Source: Candidatus Dependentiae bacterium
GTDB lineage: Bacteria; Babelota; Babeliae; Babelales; Vermiphilaceae
Assembly (NCBI GenBank): GCA_020431705.1
Contig: JAGQHQ010000003.1
Location: 43,420-107,419 of the forward strand
DNA: 64,000 nucleotides
Direction: 5' to 3'
The translations under genes were made by a program, and so were the position numbers. Every line of letters begins with the position of its first letter. Positions within the stretch are counted from its first letter, which is position 1. The notes beneath the pieces were generated by a model that saw only the letters and a list, made by a program, of their open reading frames with translations, was not told the DNA's origin and ran no database searches. Positions 40,295-48,906 of the stretch are shown piece after piece.

Positions 40295-40714
40295 ATGAAA
40301 ATGCGCTCATTTTTGCAAAACAAATTATGGCGAGATAAATTACCTGCGAAAAAAGAAAAAATGGGATCTGTAATCCACATACAACAATTAACAGATAATG
40401 AGTTCGATCAGCAATTGAAAATTAAACTTCTTGAAGAATCCACAGAAGTCCAAGCGACATCCTCTCAGAAAGAATTAATTGAAGAAATGGCTGATGTATT
40501 AGAGGTCATCGACGCGCTATGCGCATTACATAATATAACAAAAGAAGATATTATCAATGCACAAACAAACAAACGTGAAGAACGTGGTGGATTCTTTGAG
40601 CGTAAATTTGTAACTGTTGCTGATCATCCAGTTGGGAGTTGTGGTGAACAGTATTGCTTGGCTCAGCCAAAAAAATATCCTGAAGTTAAAAAAATTAATT
40701 CCTCCTTACTTTGA
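40295..40714 (+). CDS. MazG-like / phosphoribosyl-ATP pyrophosphohydrolase-like protein
   Basis: The central KLLEESTEVQ and EEMADVLEVIDAL helices carry the EExxE and ExxD residues that bind Mg in all-alpha NTP pyrophosphatases, and the ITKEDIINAQTNKREERGGF stretch follows as in the phosphoribosyl-ATP pyrophosphohydrolase-like group. The substrate is unknown; house-cleaning of non-canonical nucleotides is typical. The ATG at 40295 is preferred to 40280 because of GGAG nine bases upstream. Its end overlaps murA by 9 bp on the opposite strand. Confidence 0.7.
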   Translation: MKMRSFLQNKLWRDKLPAKKEKMGSVIHIQQLTDNEFDQQLKIKLLEESTEVQATSSQKELIEEMADVLEVIDALCALHNITKEDIINAQTNKREERGGFFERKFVTVADHPVGSCGEQYCLAQPKKYPEVKKINSSLL

Positions 40715-42040
40715 TTCTATTCTATCTAGAATAGTTGCAGCTGACTGGTATGAAACAATTTGATCGTTTAAATTACTTTGTAATTCAATTGATGCGCCTA
40801 GCTGTCGTAATTTTCTTTCGAGCCCATCGTATCCTCGCTTAAAATGTTTAATACCACTAATAATTGTTTTACCCTTTGCCTGCAAACCAGCCAAAACAAA
40901 CGCACATGATGCACGTATATCAGTTGCAATAACACAGGCACCAAATAATTCATCAACCCCTTTTACAATTGCACGATTATGCTCAACCGTAATTTGTGCA
41001 CCCATTTTTTGAAGCTCTCGTACATGTACTAAGCGATTTTCAAACACTGTTTCTTCAATAATACAACTACCCTGTGCTAAACATTGTGCTGCCATCATGG
41101 GTGCTTGCAAATCAGTTGGAAACCCGGGATACGGTGCTGTTTTAAACGAAACTGCACGAGGCTGCCTAATTGCTATGAGCGTAATACCAACACCATTCTC
41201 TCCAACAATAACTGTATGCCCCATTTCTTGAAGCTTCATCAAAAAAACATCCATTGCATAAGCTGGTGCACGAGAGATTGTTACCGTACCCCCTGTTACA
41301 GCTGCAGCTAACAACAACGCACCTGCCTCCAAACGATCAACTAGTACCTCATGTTGAACTGAATGAAGTTCTTGAACCCCCTCTATAACTATTGTCGCCG
41401 GTGCTTGAACAACAATATTTGCACCCATTTTCTTAAGCACGGTAATTAAATCCAATACTTCCGGCTCAAGAGCTGCATTAATGATTTTTGTCACCCCTTG
41501 AGTACGTACAGCTGCCATCATTACATTTTCTGTCGCACCAACCGATGGATACTCTAAAACAATCCTTCCAGGTAAAAGTTTTTTAGTATATGCAGTTAAA
41601 AATTCCCCCTTAGTTTCAATTTCTACACCCATGCGCACAAAATTTTTTACATGATAATCAACCGGCCTCACACCAATGACACATCCGCCAGGCAAAGCAA
41701 CATCGGCTTTACCAAAGCGCGCAAGCAATGGCCCCATAACTAAAATTGAAGCTCGCATCTTTTTCATAATTTCTGGTAGCACTTTCCATTTATTAATGTA
41801 AGTTGTATCAACTTCAATGAATTGTTCATCTTTGCAGAAATAAACTTCTGCTCCTAAGCTTTTAAGCAGTAAAATCATATGCAACACATCATCCGATGCG
41901 GGTACATTTGTTAGTGTAGACCTGCCTCTTGTTAAAATAAGAGATGCCATAATGACTAAGACAGCATTTTTTGCCCCAGACAAGCCTACAGCGCCTTGAA
42001 GCGGTTTTGATTGCTCTACAACAATATGTGTTTGTTTCAT
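40706..42040 (-). CDS. murA: UDP-N-acetylglucosamine 1-carboxyvinyltransferase
   Basis: First committed step of peptidoglycan synthesis; transfers enolpyruvate to UDP-GlcNAc. 444 residues with SGAKNAVL near the N-terminus, the catalytic Cys120 in LPGGCVIGVRPVDYH (so fosfomycin-sensitive type by that residue), and GFPTDLQAPMMA. It shows that the organism makes or once made peptidoglycan and supplies or uses UDP-GlcNAc. Confidence 0.96.
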   Translation of the reverse strand: MKQTHIVVEQSKPLQGAVGLSGAKNAVLVIMASLILTRGRSTLTNVPASDDVLHMILLLKSLGAEVYFCKDEQFIEVDTTYINKWKVLPEIMKKMRASILVMGPLLARFGKADVALPGGCVIGVRPVDYHVKNFVRMGVEIETKGEFLTAYTKKLLPGRIVLEYPSVGATENVMMAAVRTQGVTKIINAALEPEVLDLITVLKKMGANIVVQAPATIVIEGVQELHSVQHEVLVDRLEAGALLLAAAVTGGTVTISRAPAYAMDVFLMKLQEMGHTVIVGENGVGITLIAIRQPRAVSFKTAPYPGFPTDLQAPMMAAQCLAQGSCIIEETVFENRLVHVRELQKMGAQITVEHNRAIVKGVDELFGACVIATDIRASCAFVLAGLQAKGKTIISGIKHFKRGYDGLERKLRQLGASIELQSNLNDQIVSYQSAATILDRIESK

Positions 42041-42146
42041 AGGTATATATTCCTAACCAATAGACAATAAATTATTTGTCATCGGCTAGTGTATATGATT
42101 TATCTTAATGAATTAAGCAAATGTATTAATTAAGAGCCCGTTGCAA

Positions 42147-42848
42147 CTATTTAGTTTTCAATTTTTTGATTTCAGCTAACGTCAGCTGACGCCAGTGGCC
42201 ATTCTTTAATCCTTGCTTTGTCAGTCCCGCATAATTGATACGATCCAACACTAAAACATTATAACCTAGTTTTTTAAATAGCCGTCTAATAATGCGATAT
42301 TTGCCACTGTGCAAAGTTATTTTTGCTTTATTTGATCCAATACGTGCAATACGATCCACTGTAACTTTGCCATCTTTTAAGTAAATACCTTTTCTTATTT
42401 GCATAATATCAAACATAGAAACTGGCTTATCTAATGTTGCAATATATGTCTTTTGAACCTCGTATTTTGGATGTGCTAGCTGCTGAGTTAAATCACCATC
42501 AGTTGTTAGTACAAGTAATCCTGTTGTATTTTTATCCAGCCGACCTATAGTATGCAATCGTTGTTTACCAATATCACGGACTAAATCAAAAACGGTTTGA
42601 CGTCCTTTTTCATCGCTATGGCTTGTGATATAGCCGCTGGGTTTATTGAGAAGTAGGTACATTTTTTTTTGTAACTTAAGAACTCTTCTACCAACCTTAA
42701 CTACTTGACCATCTTCAACAATACAATCAGGTTTAGTTATGATAGTTTCATTTATCTTAACTAAACCCGTTTTAATAATATGTGCTGCTTTTCTGCGAGA
42801 GCAAAAACCAGCCTGTGCAACATACTTTACAAGACTAATTCTATGCAC
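42147..42848 (-). CDS. RsuA/RluB/RluE-family 23S/16S pseudouridine synthase
   Basis: 233 residues, N-terminal S4 domain (ISLVKYVAQAGFCSRRKAAHIIKTGLVKIN) followed by the catalytic domain with LLLNKPSGYITS and the active-site block HTIGRLDKNTTGLLVLTTDG (catalytic Asp105). It isomerises uridine in rRNA; which position is not clear. The start is a GTG preceded by AAGG. The RluB/RsuA distinction cannot be made here. Confidence 0.88.
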   Translation of the reverse strand: MHRISLVKYVAQAGFCSRRKAAHIIKTGLVKINETIITKPDCIVEDGQVVKVGRRVLKLQKKMYLLLNKPSGYITSHSDEKGRQTVFDLVRDIGKQRLHTIGRLDKNTTGLLVLTTDGDLTQQLAHPKYEVQKTYIATLDKPVSMFDIMQIRKGIYLKDGKVTVDRIARIGSNKAKITLHSGKYRIIRRLFKKLGYNVLVLDRINYAGLTKQGLKNGHWRQLTLAEIKKLKTK

Positions 42849-42863
42849 CCAAAAAACCTTATG

Positions 42864-43283
42864 TTAATCAGAATCAGGTGCATTTTCAGAATCAGGTGCA
42901 TTTTCAGGATCAGATGAACCTGAATCTAAAAGATCTAACGCTATATTAAAGCTTAGCTTCAACGCTCTACGAGCACCATCCAATTCACTTTTATCATTCT
43001 CAGAGCAGTCCAACTGAGCTAAATACTTACATTGCTCTATTAATAATGGACATGTATCCTTCGCATATTCTGGAGATAATACACTACTAGATAAAGCAAT
43101 CATTACTGAACGTGTTCTTGATAATACTTTCCTCCGCGTTTCTCCTATACCCTTTTTTTTAATCGCACGACATACCTTGAGAGTAGAATCTTTGACTGGA
43201 AAATCTCTACCTGCGCTTATATTAATAGCTACAAACAAACTTCCCAAAACACAAAACGATTTTATTTTTTTAGTAGTACTCAC
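42864..43283 (-). CDS. Small secreted hypothetical protein with repetitive acidic tail
   Basis: A 139-residue product starting at a GTG behind GGGGT. It has a signal peptide (SFCVLGSLFVAINISA), a basic middle part (RRKVLSRTRSVMI), several cysteines and a C-terminal DSENAP repeat encoded by 18-bp tandem units. No domain recognised. The tail probably forms a flexible acidic segment. Confidence 0.55.
   Translation of the reverse strand: MSTTKKIKSFCVLGSLFVAINISAGRDFPVKDSTLKVCRAIKKKGIGETRRKVLSRTRSVMIALSSSVLSPEYAKDTCPLLIEQCKYLAQLDCSENDKSELDGARRALKLSFNIALDLLDSGSSDPENAPDSENAPDSD
42871..42906 (-). repeat. 18-bp tandem repeat in the secreted protein tail
   Basis: Two identical 18-bp units at 42871-42888 and 42889-42906, with a diverged third unit beginning at 42907. 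They encode DSENAP-type hexapeptides and keep the frame. Confidence 0.75.
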
Positions 43284-43440
43284 TTTTACCCCATAATAAA
43301 TTATGATATTTGCCTATATATAATCACAAATCAATATGATTATAGCTTATAGTTTTTAAAAAAAACTGCAACAATAGTTCTGATAAATATGATATAGTTT
43401 CAATTACTTATTAAAGAACACATACACAAAGGACTCTGTT

Positions 43441-44037
43441 ATGCACAGCAAAAAAAAACTACCTTTCGGAATATTAGAAATTATTTGTGGCCCAATGTTT
43501 TCTGGTAAGTCAGAAGAACTCATTCGTCGTTTACGGCGCGCAAAAATCGCAAATCAAGGTGTTGCAGCCTTTAAGCATAGCCTAGACAACAGATATGCTA
43601 TTGAGTGCCTTGTTTCACATAACGGAAATACAATAGACGCATATCCAATTGATCATGAAGAAAAAATATATACACTAGTCTCTGAAAATAAAATCGACAT
43701 AATCGGTATTGATGAGGCACAATTTTTTTCTAATGAACTAATACAAACGGTACTTAAATTAATTGAAAATAGAAAGCGAGTAATCATCGCAGGACTTGAT
43801 CGAGATTTTCGCGGTATACCATTTGGTTGTATGCCAGTATTACTTGCAATTGCAGACAAGGTAACTAAACTACAAGCAATCTGTACGATATGTGGAGTTG
43901 ATGCCACGTTGAGTCAACGACTTGTAGATAATAAACCCGCAAAATACAATGATCCTATTGTGGTCGTCGGTGCACAAGAAACATACCAAGCACGATGCCG
44001 TAGTTGCTATACAATCGATAAAATGCCATCATTATAA
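43441..44037 (+). CDS. tdk: Thymidine kinase
   Basis: 198 residues. Walker A GPMFSGKS (17-24), the GIDEAQFF motif, and zinc-binding cysteines CTICGVDA and CRSCY identify a type II thymidine kinase. It salvages deoxythymidine, as expected in a host-dependent organism. AAAGGA lies upstream of the ATG. radA begins 2 bp after its stop, so the two are co-transcribed. Confidence 0.95.
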   Translation: MHSKKKLPFGILEIICGPMFSGKSEELIRRLRRAKIANQGVAAFKHSLDNRYAIECLVSHNGNTIDAYPIDHEEKIYTLVSENKIDIIGIDEAQFFSNELIQTVLKLIENRKRVIIAGLDRDFRGIPFGCMPVLLAIADKVTKLQAICTICGVDATLSQRLVDNKPAKYNDPIVVVGAQETYQARCRSCYTIDKMPSL

Positions 44038-44039
44038 CT

Positions 44040-45398
44040 ATGGCAAAACAAAAAGTATGGTATTCATGCAACAAATGCACCTATCAAACACCTAAATGGA
44101 TTGGCTGCTGTCCAGAATGCAAACAATGGAATACATTTCAAGAGGAAAAGCAGTTCACATCCATCGCAGGAAGAAGCAGTTCTATAAAACATATTTCTAC
44201 AACAAGGCTCACGCGTTTACAAAGTGTTGATAGCACACCCCAAAAAAGAATGTTGAGTGGTATTAGTGAGTGGGATCGTGTAATAGGCAGCGGTATTATG
44301 CCAAGCTCACTTTTGATTTTAACCGGTGATCCTGGTATTGGTAAGTCAACATTACTACTTCAGGTTGCCAATCAACTATCACAAAAATATATCGTTTACT
44401 ATTTTTCCACTGAAGAATCCCTACAACAAGTAAAATTGCGCGCACAACGACTTGGCTGTGCGAAAGGCAATTTATTATTTTCTGACCAATCAGAGCTAGA
44501 AACCATTGTAGCAACTTCCAAAAAAGACAGCCCTGATATTGTTATTATCGATTCAATACAGAATTGCTATATACCGAATGCATCTTCACTACCAGGAAGC
44601 ACAGGACAACTACGCGAATCAACATTTCATTTAATGCGCTTTGCAAAAGAACATAACATTACCGTTCTGCTTACCGGTCATATTACCAAAGACGGAAATA
44701 TTGCAGGCCCCAAAACACTTGAGCATATGGTTGATGGTGTTTTTTATCTACAAGGTGAAGATCGTTTAGATACGCGAATTTTACGTTCAGTTAAAAACCG
44801 ATTTGGTACCATTAACGAACTCGGCTTTTTTCAAATGGGTCAACATGGCTTACAAGAAGTCCCTAACATCAATGCGCACCTATTGAGCGAAGTGTCTCAT
44901 TCTCCGGGCTCTGTTTTGATTAGCATTATGGAAGGCTCACGCCCACTTCTATTAGAGTTGCAAGCATTAACCATAGAATCAAAACTTGGTATTGCTCAAC
45001 GCGTTGTTTCTGGAGTTGACCATAAACAAGTCGTATTAATTGCAGCTATCCTAGAAAAATACTTACACGTTAAGCTTAGCTCTAATGATATTTTTTTAAA
45101 AATTAGTGGTGGATTTAAAATCAAAGGAAGCGCTATAGATTTAGGTATCGCACTAGCATTACTCTCTAGCTATTTTCAACAGCCAATCCCTGAGCAGTCG
45201 ATTGCTTTGGGAGAAATTAGTTTAACTGGACACATTAAACCGGTAAATCAAATAAGCACCTTCGTAAAAGAAGCACAAAAATTTGGTATCAAACAATTAC
45301 TTGTTGCCAAAAACCAAAAAATAGAACAATCACAATGCGTAGTAAAAAGATTTTTTAGCGTGTATGAGCTTTTATCTTTGTTTGATGCGGATAAATAA
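44040..45398 (+). CDS. radA: DNA repair protein RadA
   Basis: 452 residues with an N-terminal zinc ribbon (C10, C13, C24, C27), RecA-like domain with GDPGIGKS (96-103), the RadA-specific KNRFG motif (252-256), and a C-terminal Lon-protease-like domain (GGFKIKGSAIDLGIALALLSS). It promotes branch migration in recombination. Its last 44 bp overlap the converging NUDIX gene. Confidence 0.96.
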   Translation: MAKQKVWYSCNKCTYQTPKWIGCCPECKQWNTFQEEKQFTSIAGRSSSIKHISTTRLTRLQSVDSTPQKRMLSGISEWDRVIGSGIMPSSLLILTGDPGIGKSTLLLQVANQLSQKYIVYYFSTEESLQQVKLRAQRLGCAKGNLLFSDQSELETIVATSKKDSPDIVIIDSIQNCYIPNASSLPGSTGQLRESTFHLMRFAKEHNITVLLTGHITKDGNIAGPKTLEHMVDGVFYLQGEDRLDTRILRSVKNRFGTINELGFFQMGQHGLQEVPNINAHLLSEVSHSPGSVLISIMEGSRPLLLELQALTIESKLGIAQRVVSGVDHKQVVLIAAILEKYLHVKLSSNDIFLKISGGFKIKGSAIDLGIALALLSSYFQQPIPEQSIALGEISLTGHIKPVNQISTFVKEAQKFGIKQLLVAKNQKIEQSQCVVKRFFSVYELLSLFDADK

Positions 45399-46011
45399 GA
45401 TTTAAAATTTGATTATGATACGCTATTAAAATATCGTATAGTTGACGCCTAATTTTTTTAGTCCTATAGTATGTTTCATCCCTATTGGTCGATTCCTTGA
45501 TGGCTTGCATGAACTGAGTAACGGGCACCCATGCATAACTTTTCTTATCATAGTCTTTGTTTTTATATGCATGTTTGAATACATCTGCTGGTATAAAATC
45601 AACCTTTGCCAAATACATCTCATAGTACCTCTTTGGATGAGTTGCCACTGCTTTTAATCTGGACTTGATATATTTATTACTAGCATATATATATTTTTTT
45701 TCTTGTTTTACCCCTTGTTCAAGATTATCTAAACCATACGCATATTTACCAAACACATATCGTGTTTCTTCTGCACACTCTCGCAATGCAGTAGCAAGTG
45801 GCTTAGAATCTTTTTTTTCTGATTTTCCACCAAAATCAGCCCATACTTTGCTTGGTTCTTTACCAATCAAAAAATACGCAACTCCATTACAATCATAACA
45901 ATAGGGAAGAACACCAGCATTCACCCTTTTATCAAGCTTTTTACCACTCAATAAGATAGTAATGCCCGATAAGAAAATAAATACCGAAAAAAGTAAGGCT
46001 TTCTTTTTCAT
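45355..46011 (-). CDS. Signal-peptide NUDIX-domain protein
   Basis: 218 residues. The N-terminal KKALLFSVFIFLSGITILLSG is a signal peptide or lipoprotein-like anchor. The NUDIX box is recognisable as FGGKSEKKDS..ALRECAEETRYVF, retaining REcaEE, though one residue longer than the consensus. NUDIX enzymes hydrolyse nucleoside diphosphate compounds, so export is unusual and suggests a host or periplasmic substrate, or an inactive homologue. The last 44 bp lie antisense to the radA 3' end. Confidence 0.6.
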   Translation of the reverse strand: MKKKALLFSVFIFLSGITILLSGKKLDKRVNAGVLPYCYDCNGVAYFLIGKEPSKVWADFGGKSEKKDSKPLATALRECAEETRYVFGKYAYGLDNLEQGVKQEKKYIYASNKYIKSRLKAVATHPKRYYEMYLAKVDFIPADVFKHAYKNKDYDKKSYAWVPVTQFMQAIKESTNRDETYYRTKKIRRQLYDILIAYHNQILNLIYPHQTKIKAHTR

Positions 46012-46035
46012 ATTAACTCACATTTGACTTACATA

Positions 46036-47250
46036 TTAACGTTTTACGCCAATTCTATCTTTACGTTCTTGTTCCATTCTGTTAATTACTTCTTTCAAGC
46101 GCTCCTTATAAACTTTTTCTTTTTCTTGATTTAAGTTGTTGTAACGATACACACGAATACCACTTACGGGATTAAGTAAAATATCATTAGTAATAAGTAA
46201 ACGAGCCTGACGATAGTTAAGCATGCGAATTTTACTTGGTATAGTAATATAACGCTCAAGATGGTAACTAAGATCGTAATATCCTTCATTTATTCTACGT
46301 ATTACCTCGCTTACAGTAGCAAATACTTCTGGATTTTTTCGGTGATATTCTTCCCTAAATTTCATTAATGAGTTTTTCAATTCCAAAAATGAAAGACCAT
46401 ATACATCTTGTCCAAGTATTTTAGGAATAAGTTCAATATCAAACGGTATACCAAGACGCCAAGATAAATATCCTATTTGATCAATTAAATCTTTTGGTAT
46501 AAGAATTTGAAAAAGATCGCTACCCAAGTTACCTTCTTCATCTTTTAAATATTCGGTAAGAGAAATGATCTCATCAATAAATTGAGTTGAATAACCGTAA
46601 GACTTTATCGATTCCTCAAGCCAATCGCGACGAACTTCACCCCAAGGTTGAGGGTTATTGAAAAAAAACCATGTCGATTCACCTGTCATCCCAAGATTTG
46701 CAAAAAGCGCTAAATTGGTTGAAACTAAAATTGTTTTTAATCTTATTTCATTATCATCAATCATACCACTTCGCTGAATTTCATCTGTTAAAAATCTCTT
46801 AATTGGTGTCTTCGCTGCACCAGTAAAACGTGCTGTATTGTATGTCGGGTCAGCAAGATTGTAGCGAATGAACTGGAATGCTTTATTTTGCAATGCACCC
46901 ACTTTACCAAAAATGCGTCTATACATCTTTCTTGTCACATCTTGAAAAAGGTGCATATAAGGAATCGCTGTATAAAATATATAGTATGAACTTTTAAATT
47001 CTCGCTCACGTTGGAATGCTTGTTGTATATTTTGTTCGTTTCTTGCAACATCACTCAATCTATTAAGATTTCTTTGATTATCTTGAACGCTCATGTGTGC
47101 TTGTGATTGAGTAAAACCAACCTCTTTGTCCTCACTTATCTGCCTTAAAAGACGATTAATAATCGCAACATCTTCTGGTGCTGCATAAACCAAAACAAAC
47201 AAACAATTAAATAACCCTAAATAAAAGGCAATTATCCCCTTTTTCTGCAT
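46036..47250 (-). CDS. Secreted unknown protein, tandem paralogue A
   Basis: 404 residues. A signal peptide ends near VYA/APED. The middle part shares long blocks with the next gene upstream on this strand (AIPYMHLFQDVTRKMY, KAFQFIRYNLADP, MIDDNEIRLKTILVSTN, NNPQPW). The C-terminus is a charged coiled segment (KERLKEVINRMEQERK). No enzyme motif and no family recognised. Both paralogues are probably exported by Sec. A duplicate with independent secretion signals suggests divergent roles outside the cytosol. Confidence 0.65.
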   Translation of the reverse strand: MQKKGIIAFYLGLFNCLFVLVYAAPEDVAIINRLLRQISEDKEVGFTQSQAHMSVQDNQRNLNRLSDVARNEQNIQQAFQREREFKSSYYIFYTAIPYMHLFQDVTRKMYRRIFGKVGALQNKAFQFIRYNLADPTYNTARFTGAAKTPIKRFLTDEIQRSGMIDDNEIRLKTILVSTNLALFANLGMTGESTWFFFNNPQPWGEVRRDWLEESIKSYGYSTQFIDEIISLTEYLKDEEGNLGSDLFQILIPKDLIDQIGYLSWRLGIPFDIELIPKILGQDVYGLSFLELKNSLMKFREEYHRKNPEVFATVSEVIRRINEGYYDLSYHLERYITIPSKIRMLNYRQARLLITNDILLNPVSGIRVYRYNNLNQEKEKVYKERLKEVINRMEQERKDRIGVKR

Positions 47251-47268
47251 CCCATATCCCCTTATTTT

Positions 47269-48522
47269 TTAAGCAACTGTAGGTACCATTCTTCCTTGAT
47301 ATTTCATCAATCTTTCTTGCCTTTCTTGTTCCATTCTCTTAAATATTTCTTTCAATCTCTCCTTATACATCAATTCTCTTTCTTCACCCAGAGTTGAATA
47401 GCGATAAATTTTCAGCCCCATTCTTGGATCGAGCATCCAAGGTCCAATAAGAAGTCGTGCTTGGTAAAAGTTAAGAACTCTATTTTTATACTGCGCCAAT
47501 GTGCCCTTTTTATAATTATCTAAAAATGCACTTAAGAAATATCTCTTGTTCTTAACATTTTCAAGTAGCTCTTTAACCATCTGAACTGCTTCTGGATCCT
47601 TAGCTTTATACTTGGCTTTAAATGCAGCTATTTTATCGATAATTTCTTGGCCAAAAATAAGATCTCCTTTACCAAACGTCATATTTTCACGTTCAAACAT
47701 TTTTGAAATAAAATCAAAGTCAAATGGAATACCCTGTCTCCACGAGAGATACCCTACCCTATCAACCATATTAATTGGCACAAATATTTGAAATATATCA
47801 CCAGTGTCGGTAACTATGTCAACCGCCAAATTCATCAATTCTGATAAAAACTTTTCTGAATAACCAAAAGATTGTAGCGATGCTCGCAACCACTCAGGAT
47901 TAGCCGATACCCAAGGTTGTGGATTATTAAAATAGTTATATGTTGACTCCCCAGAAAAACCAATGTTACCAAAAAAAGCAATATTTGTTGACACCAGAAT
48001 TGTTCTCAAGCGTATTTCATTATCATCAATAATACCCTCTTTTTTAATCTCGTCATACAGGAACTCTTGAACATCTCGATATTTTTTATATATAGGATCA
48101 TCATACGTATATCGAATAAATTGAAACGCTTTTTCTTGTAATGCCCCGATTTTTCCCACCACGGCCTTGTACATTTTTCTTGTTATATCTTGAAAAAGTC
48201 GCATATACGGAACCGCAGTATAGAATACTACATACCCTTGCTTTGCAAGTTCAATTTCTCGTGTTAGCGCAGCATTAATTACATGATTATTACGACTAAG
48301 ACCATGCTCTTCTCTTAATTTTTTTTGAATATACCAATTATTTAAATGAGTATGAGATTGACTCGATCCTTTAAGCTTTTGAGCATCTTGTATAATATTT
48401 TCAGCTGCTACCTTATCTTCTGTCGTATTTGGTACAATAAAAGGATCTTGCGAAGGCACACAAACACCAAAAGCTATTGCTATAAGCCCTATAACTAAAA
48501 AAAATTTTCTCACTATATTCAT
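47269..48522 (-). CDS. Secreted unknown protein, tandem paralogue B
   Basis: About 417 residues from the ATG at 48522, which follows GAGG by 7 bases; a GTG 12 bp upstream is also in frame. A signal peptide (FFLVIGLIAIAFGVC) is followed by the same conserved blocks as paralogue A (AVPYMRLFQDITRKMY, GIIDDNEIRLRTILVSTN, NNPQPW) and a KERLKEIFKRMEQER tail. The 18-bp gap to paralogue A indicates one transcript. No known domain. Confidence 0.65.
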   Translation of the reverse strand: MNIVRKFFLVIGLIAIAFGVCVPSQDPFIVPNTTEDKVAAENIIQDAQKLKGSSQSHTHLNNWYIQKKLREEHGLSRNNHVINAALTREIELAKQGYVVFYTAVPYMRLFQDITRKMYKAVVGKIGALQEKAFQFIRYTYDDPIYKKYRDVQEFLYDEIKKEGIIDDNEIRLRTILVSTNIAFFGNIGFSGESTYNYFNNPQPWVSANPEWLRASLQSFGYSEKFLSELMNLAVDIVTDTGDIFQIFVPINMVDRVGYLSWRQGIPFDFDFISKMFERENMTFGKGDLIFGQEIIDKIAAFKAKYKAKDPEAVQMVKELLENVKNKRYFLSAFLDNYKKGTLAQYKNRVLNFYQARLLIGPWMLDPRMGLKIYRYSTLGEERELMYKERLKEIFKRMEQERQERLMKYQGRMVPTVA

Positions 48523-48534
48523 AAATATCCTCAC

Positions 48535-48906
48535 CCGTATTGCTTAATTTATTTGATAATTCACCCCTTAATTTGCAGAATAACACTCGCCCAACACTAA
48601 TTCAATTATAAATATTTTATACACGGGATATCAATAGTTTAATCTTAATTGTTAATTTTTTAAAATCCTGTATTCCACAACATCACATAACTCAACTGAT
48701 AGAAAGAGTGTCCTATGCAGAAAGAGCAAGAATAACTTGCAATGCCCCATAATCGGTATAATGTAATCAGCACCTTTCTAATCGTTCAAAAAAAACGTAA
48801 TCTCATACAAAAATAAGATTTTCTTGTTACACTGATAAAATACAATAATACTACTCAAACTGTAGAGGCATTGAAAAAAAGCATTTATTTACATAAGGAT
48901 GATTAA
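48535..48906. other. Gene-free divergent intergenic region
   Basis: About 370 bp between the paralogue pair and the CPBP-type gene. It holds the minus-strand promoter candidate at 48605-48634. A plus-strand TATAAT near 48757 and a TACACT box (48838-48843) are weaker candidates. I find no tRNA, no obvious structured RNA and no ORF with a ribosome site. Confidence 0.6.
48605..48634 (-). promoter_or_regulatory. Candidate promoter for the secreted paralogue pair
   Basis: Minus strand: TTGATA at 48629-48634, 18-bp spacer, perfect TATAAT at 48605-48610, 82 bp before the ATG at 48522. Confidence 0.45.

Noticed and set aside
40715..40740. Hairpin of 8 bp at the murA/MazG-like junction
   Set aside because: It is inside murA coding sequence, has a two-base loop and no T run, so it is probably chance.
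48535..48906. Possible small structured RNA (SRP, 6S or tmRNA) in the large gap
   Set aside because: No conserved core sequence or strong stem could be recognised.
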